A stretch of 64,000 bases of DNA. It comes from Tupaia tana (taxonomy: Eukaryota; Chordata; Mammalia; Scandentia; Tupaiidae). Location of the stretch: the NCBI GenBank assembly GCA_026018925.1, contig JAKSZU010000018.1, positions 34,071,807 through 34,135,806 of the forward strand, read 5' to 3'. Position numbers and translations under genes: made by a program. A model generated the notes under the pieces. That model worked only from the letters and a program-made list of their open reading frames with translations. It was not told where the DNA came from and did not search any database. Shown here one piece after another: positions 63,925-64,000 of the stretch (position 1 is the first letter of the stretch; every line of letters begins with the position of its first letter).

Positions 63925-64000
63925 TTTTATTAAAAGAATTATTATTTTATTATTATTTTAAATTTTCTATAAGGAATGTGTGGTCATCAGAGAGAGAGAC
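63925..64000 (-). mobile_element. SINE start, cut by the window edge
   Basis: AATTATTATTTTATTATTATTT, TTCTATAAGGAATGTGTGG and CATCAGAGAGAGAGAC match the tail end of a minus-strand SINE with the CTATA-GG motif. The rest lies outside the window. Confidence 0.7.

Noticed and set aside
1..64000. Many open reading frames of 60-170 codons on both strands
   Set aside because: They are expected by chance in 64 kb. Many run through SINEs and repeat the same SINE-encoded peptides (RDGHAAIPSPPFSSQDLGHA-like) or simple-repeat peptides. None shows a host-protein domain, a conserved start context or splice-supported structure.

Overview
The window looks like nuclear DNA from a placental mammal, and it contains no gene I can support. 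It is AT-rich and CpG-poor. It is full of ancient mammalian repeats: MIR and L2 fragments, MaLR/ERVL-type LTRs, L1 3' ends and hAT- and mariner-type DNA transposon relics. Over these lies a dense, younger layer of tRNA-like SINEs. I see no Alu, B1/B2, horse ERE, ruminant Bov, carnivore SINEC or bat VES elements, which argues against primates, rodents, horses, ruminants, carnivores and bats. A lineage-restricted tRNA-derived SINE in a mammal lacking those families would fit a colugo (Dermoptera, CYN-type SINEs). That species call is a guess from memory (about one in three). No reading frame resembles a host protein, and no CpG island or functional tRNA was found.

Three SINE groups recur. The 'long SINE' (about 245-300 bp) has a tRNA-like head beginning near GGGACCAGCAG, an A-box-like TAGCGTAATGG and a B-box-like GGTTCGAGTCC. 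Its body carries GGAGAAGGGATTG and a pyrimidine-rich stretch, and it ends in CCCTATAGCAAAAACCTCTC plus an A tail. The 'short SINE' (about 170-210 bp) has a related head joined to a tail ending CTCTGGTCAAATT plus an AAAT-rich run. The 'old SINE' group is more diverged. It is mostly on the minus strand and ends in sequences such as GCTGAGCCATGTCTGGCCC. Many copies have clear target-site duplications (TSDs), so boundaries are often precise.

Layout. 1-8.4 kb: repeat-poor start, then L2, a hAT relic, SINEs and an LTR. 8.4-19.5 kb: very SINE-dense, with an ancient LINE block carrying three later insertions and a cluster of MIRs. 20.7 kb: a 24-bp minisatellite. 21.6-22.9 kb: a long repeat-free stretch that may be conserved noncoding DNA. 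23-32.4 kb: SINE clusters, LTRs and L2. 32.8-35.8 kb: a 3.0-kb minus-strand L1-related insertion with flanking TSDs, tandem 5' units and an ORF1 remnant but no ORF2 I can see, which is a half-L1 (HAL1-like) layout. 36-42.7 kb: repeat-poor DNA, a perfect 16-bp-arm hairpin, MIRs and a second hAT relic. 47.9-49.0 kb: a large inverted repeat with about 430-bp arms, roughly 95% identical, around a spacer of about 186 bp. 49-64 kb: more MIR, L1 and SINE, with a mariner-type MITE split by a SINE at 63.5 kb.

The items most worth a second look are the large inverted repeat, the HAL1-like element with its promoter-like repeats, the modular SINE families and their nested insertions, the short mariner MITE family and the repeat-free blocks. 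I found no operon-like or defence-like system.
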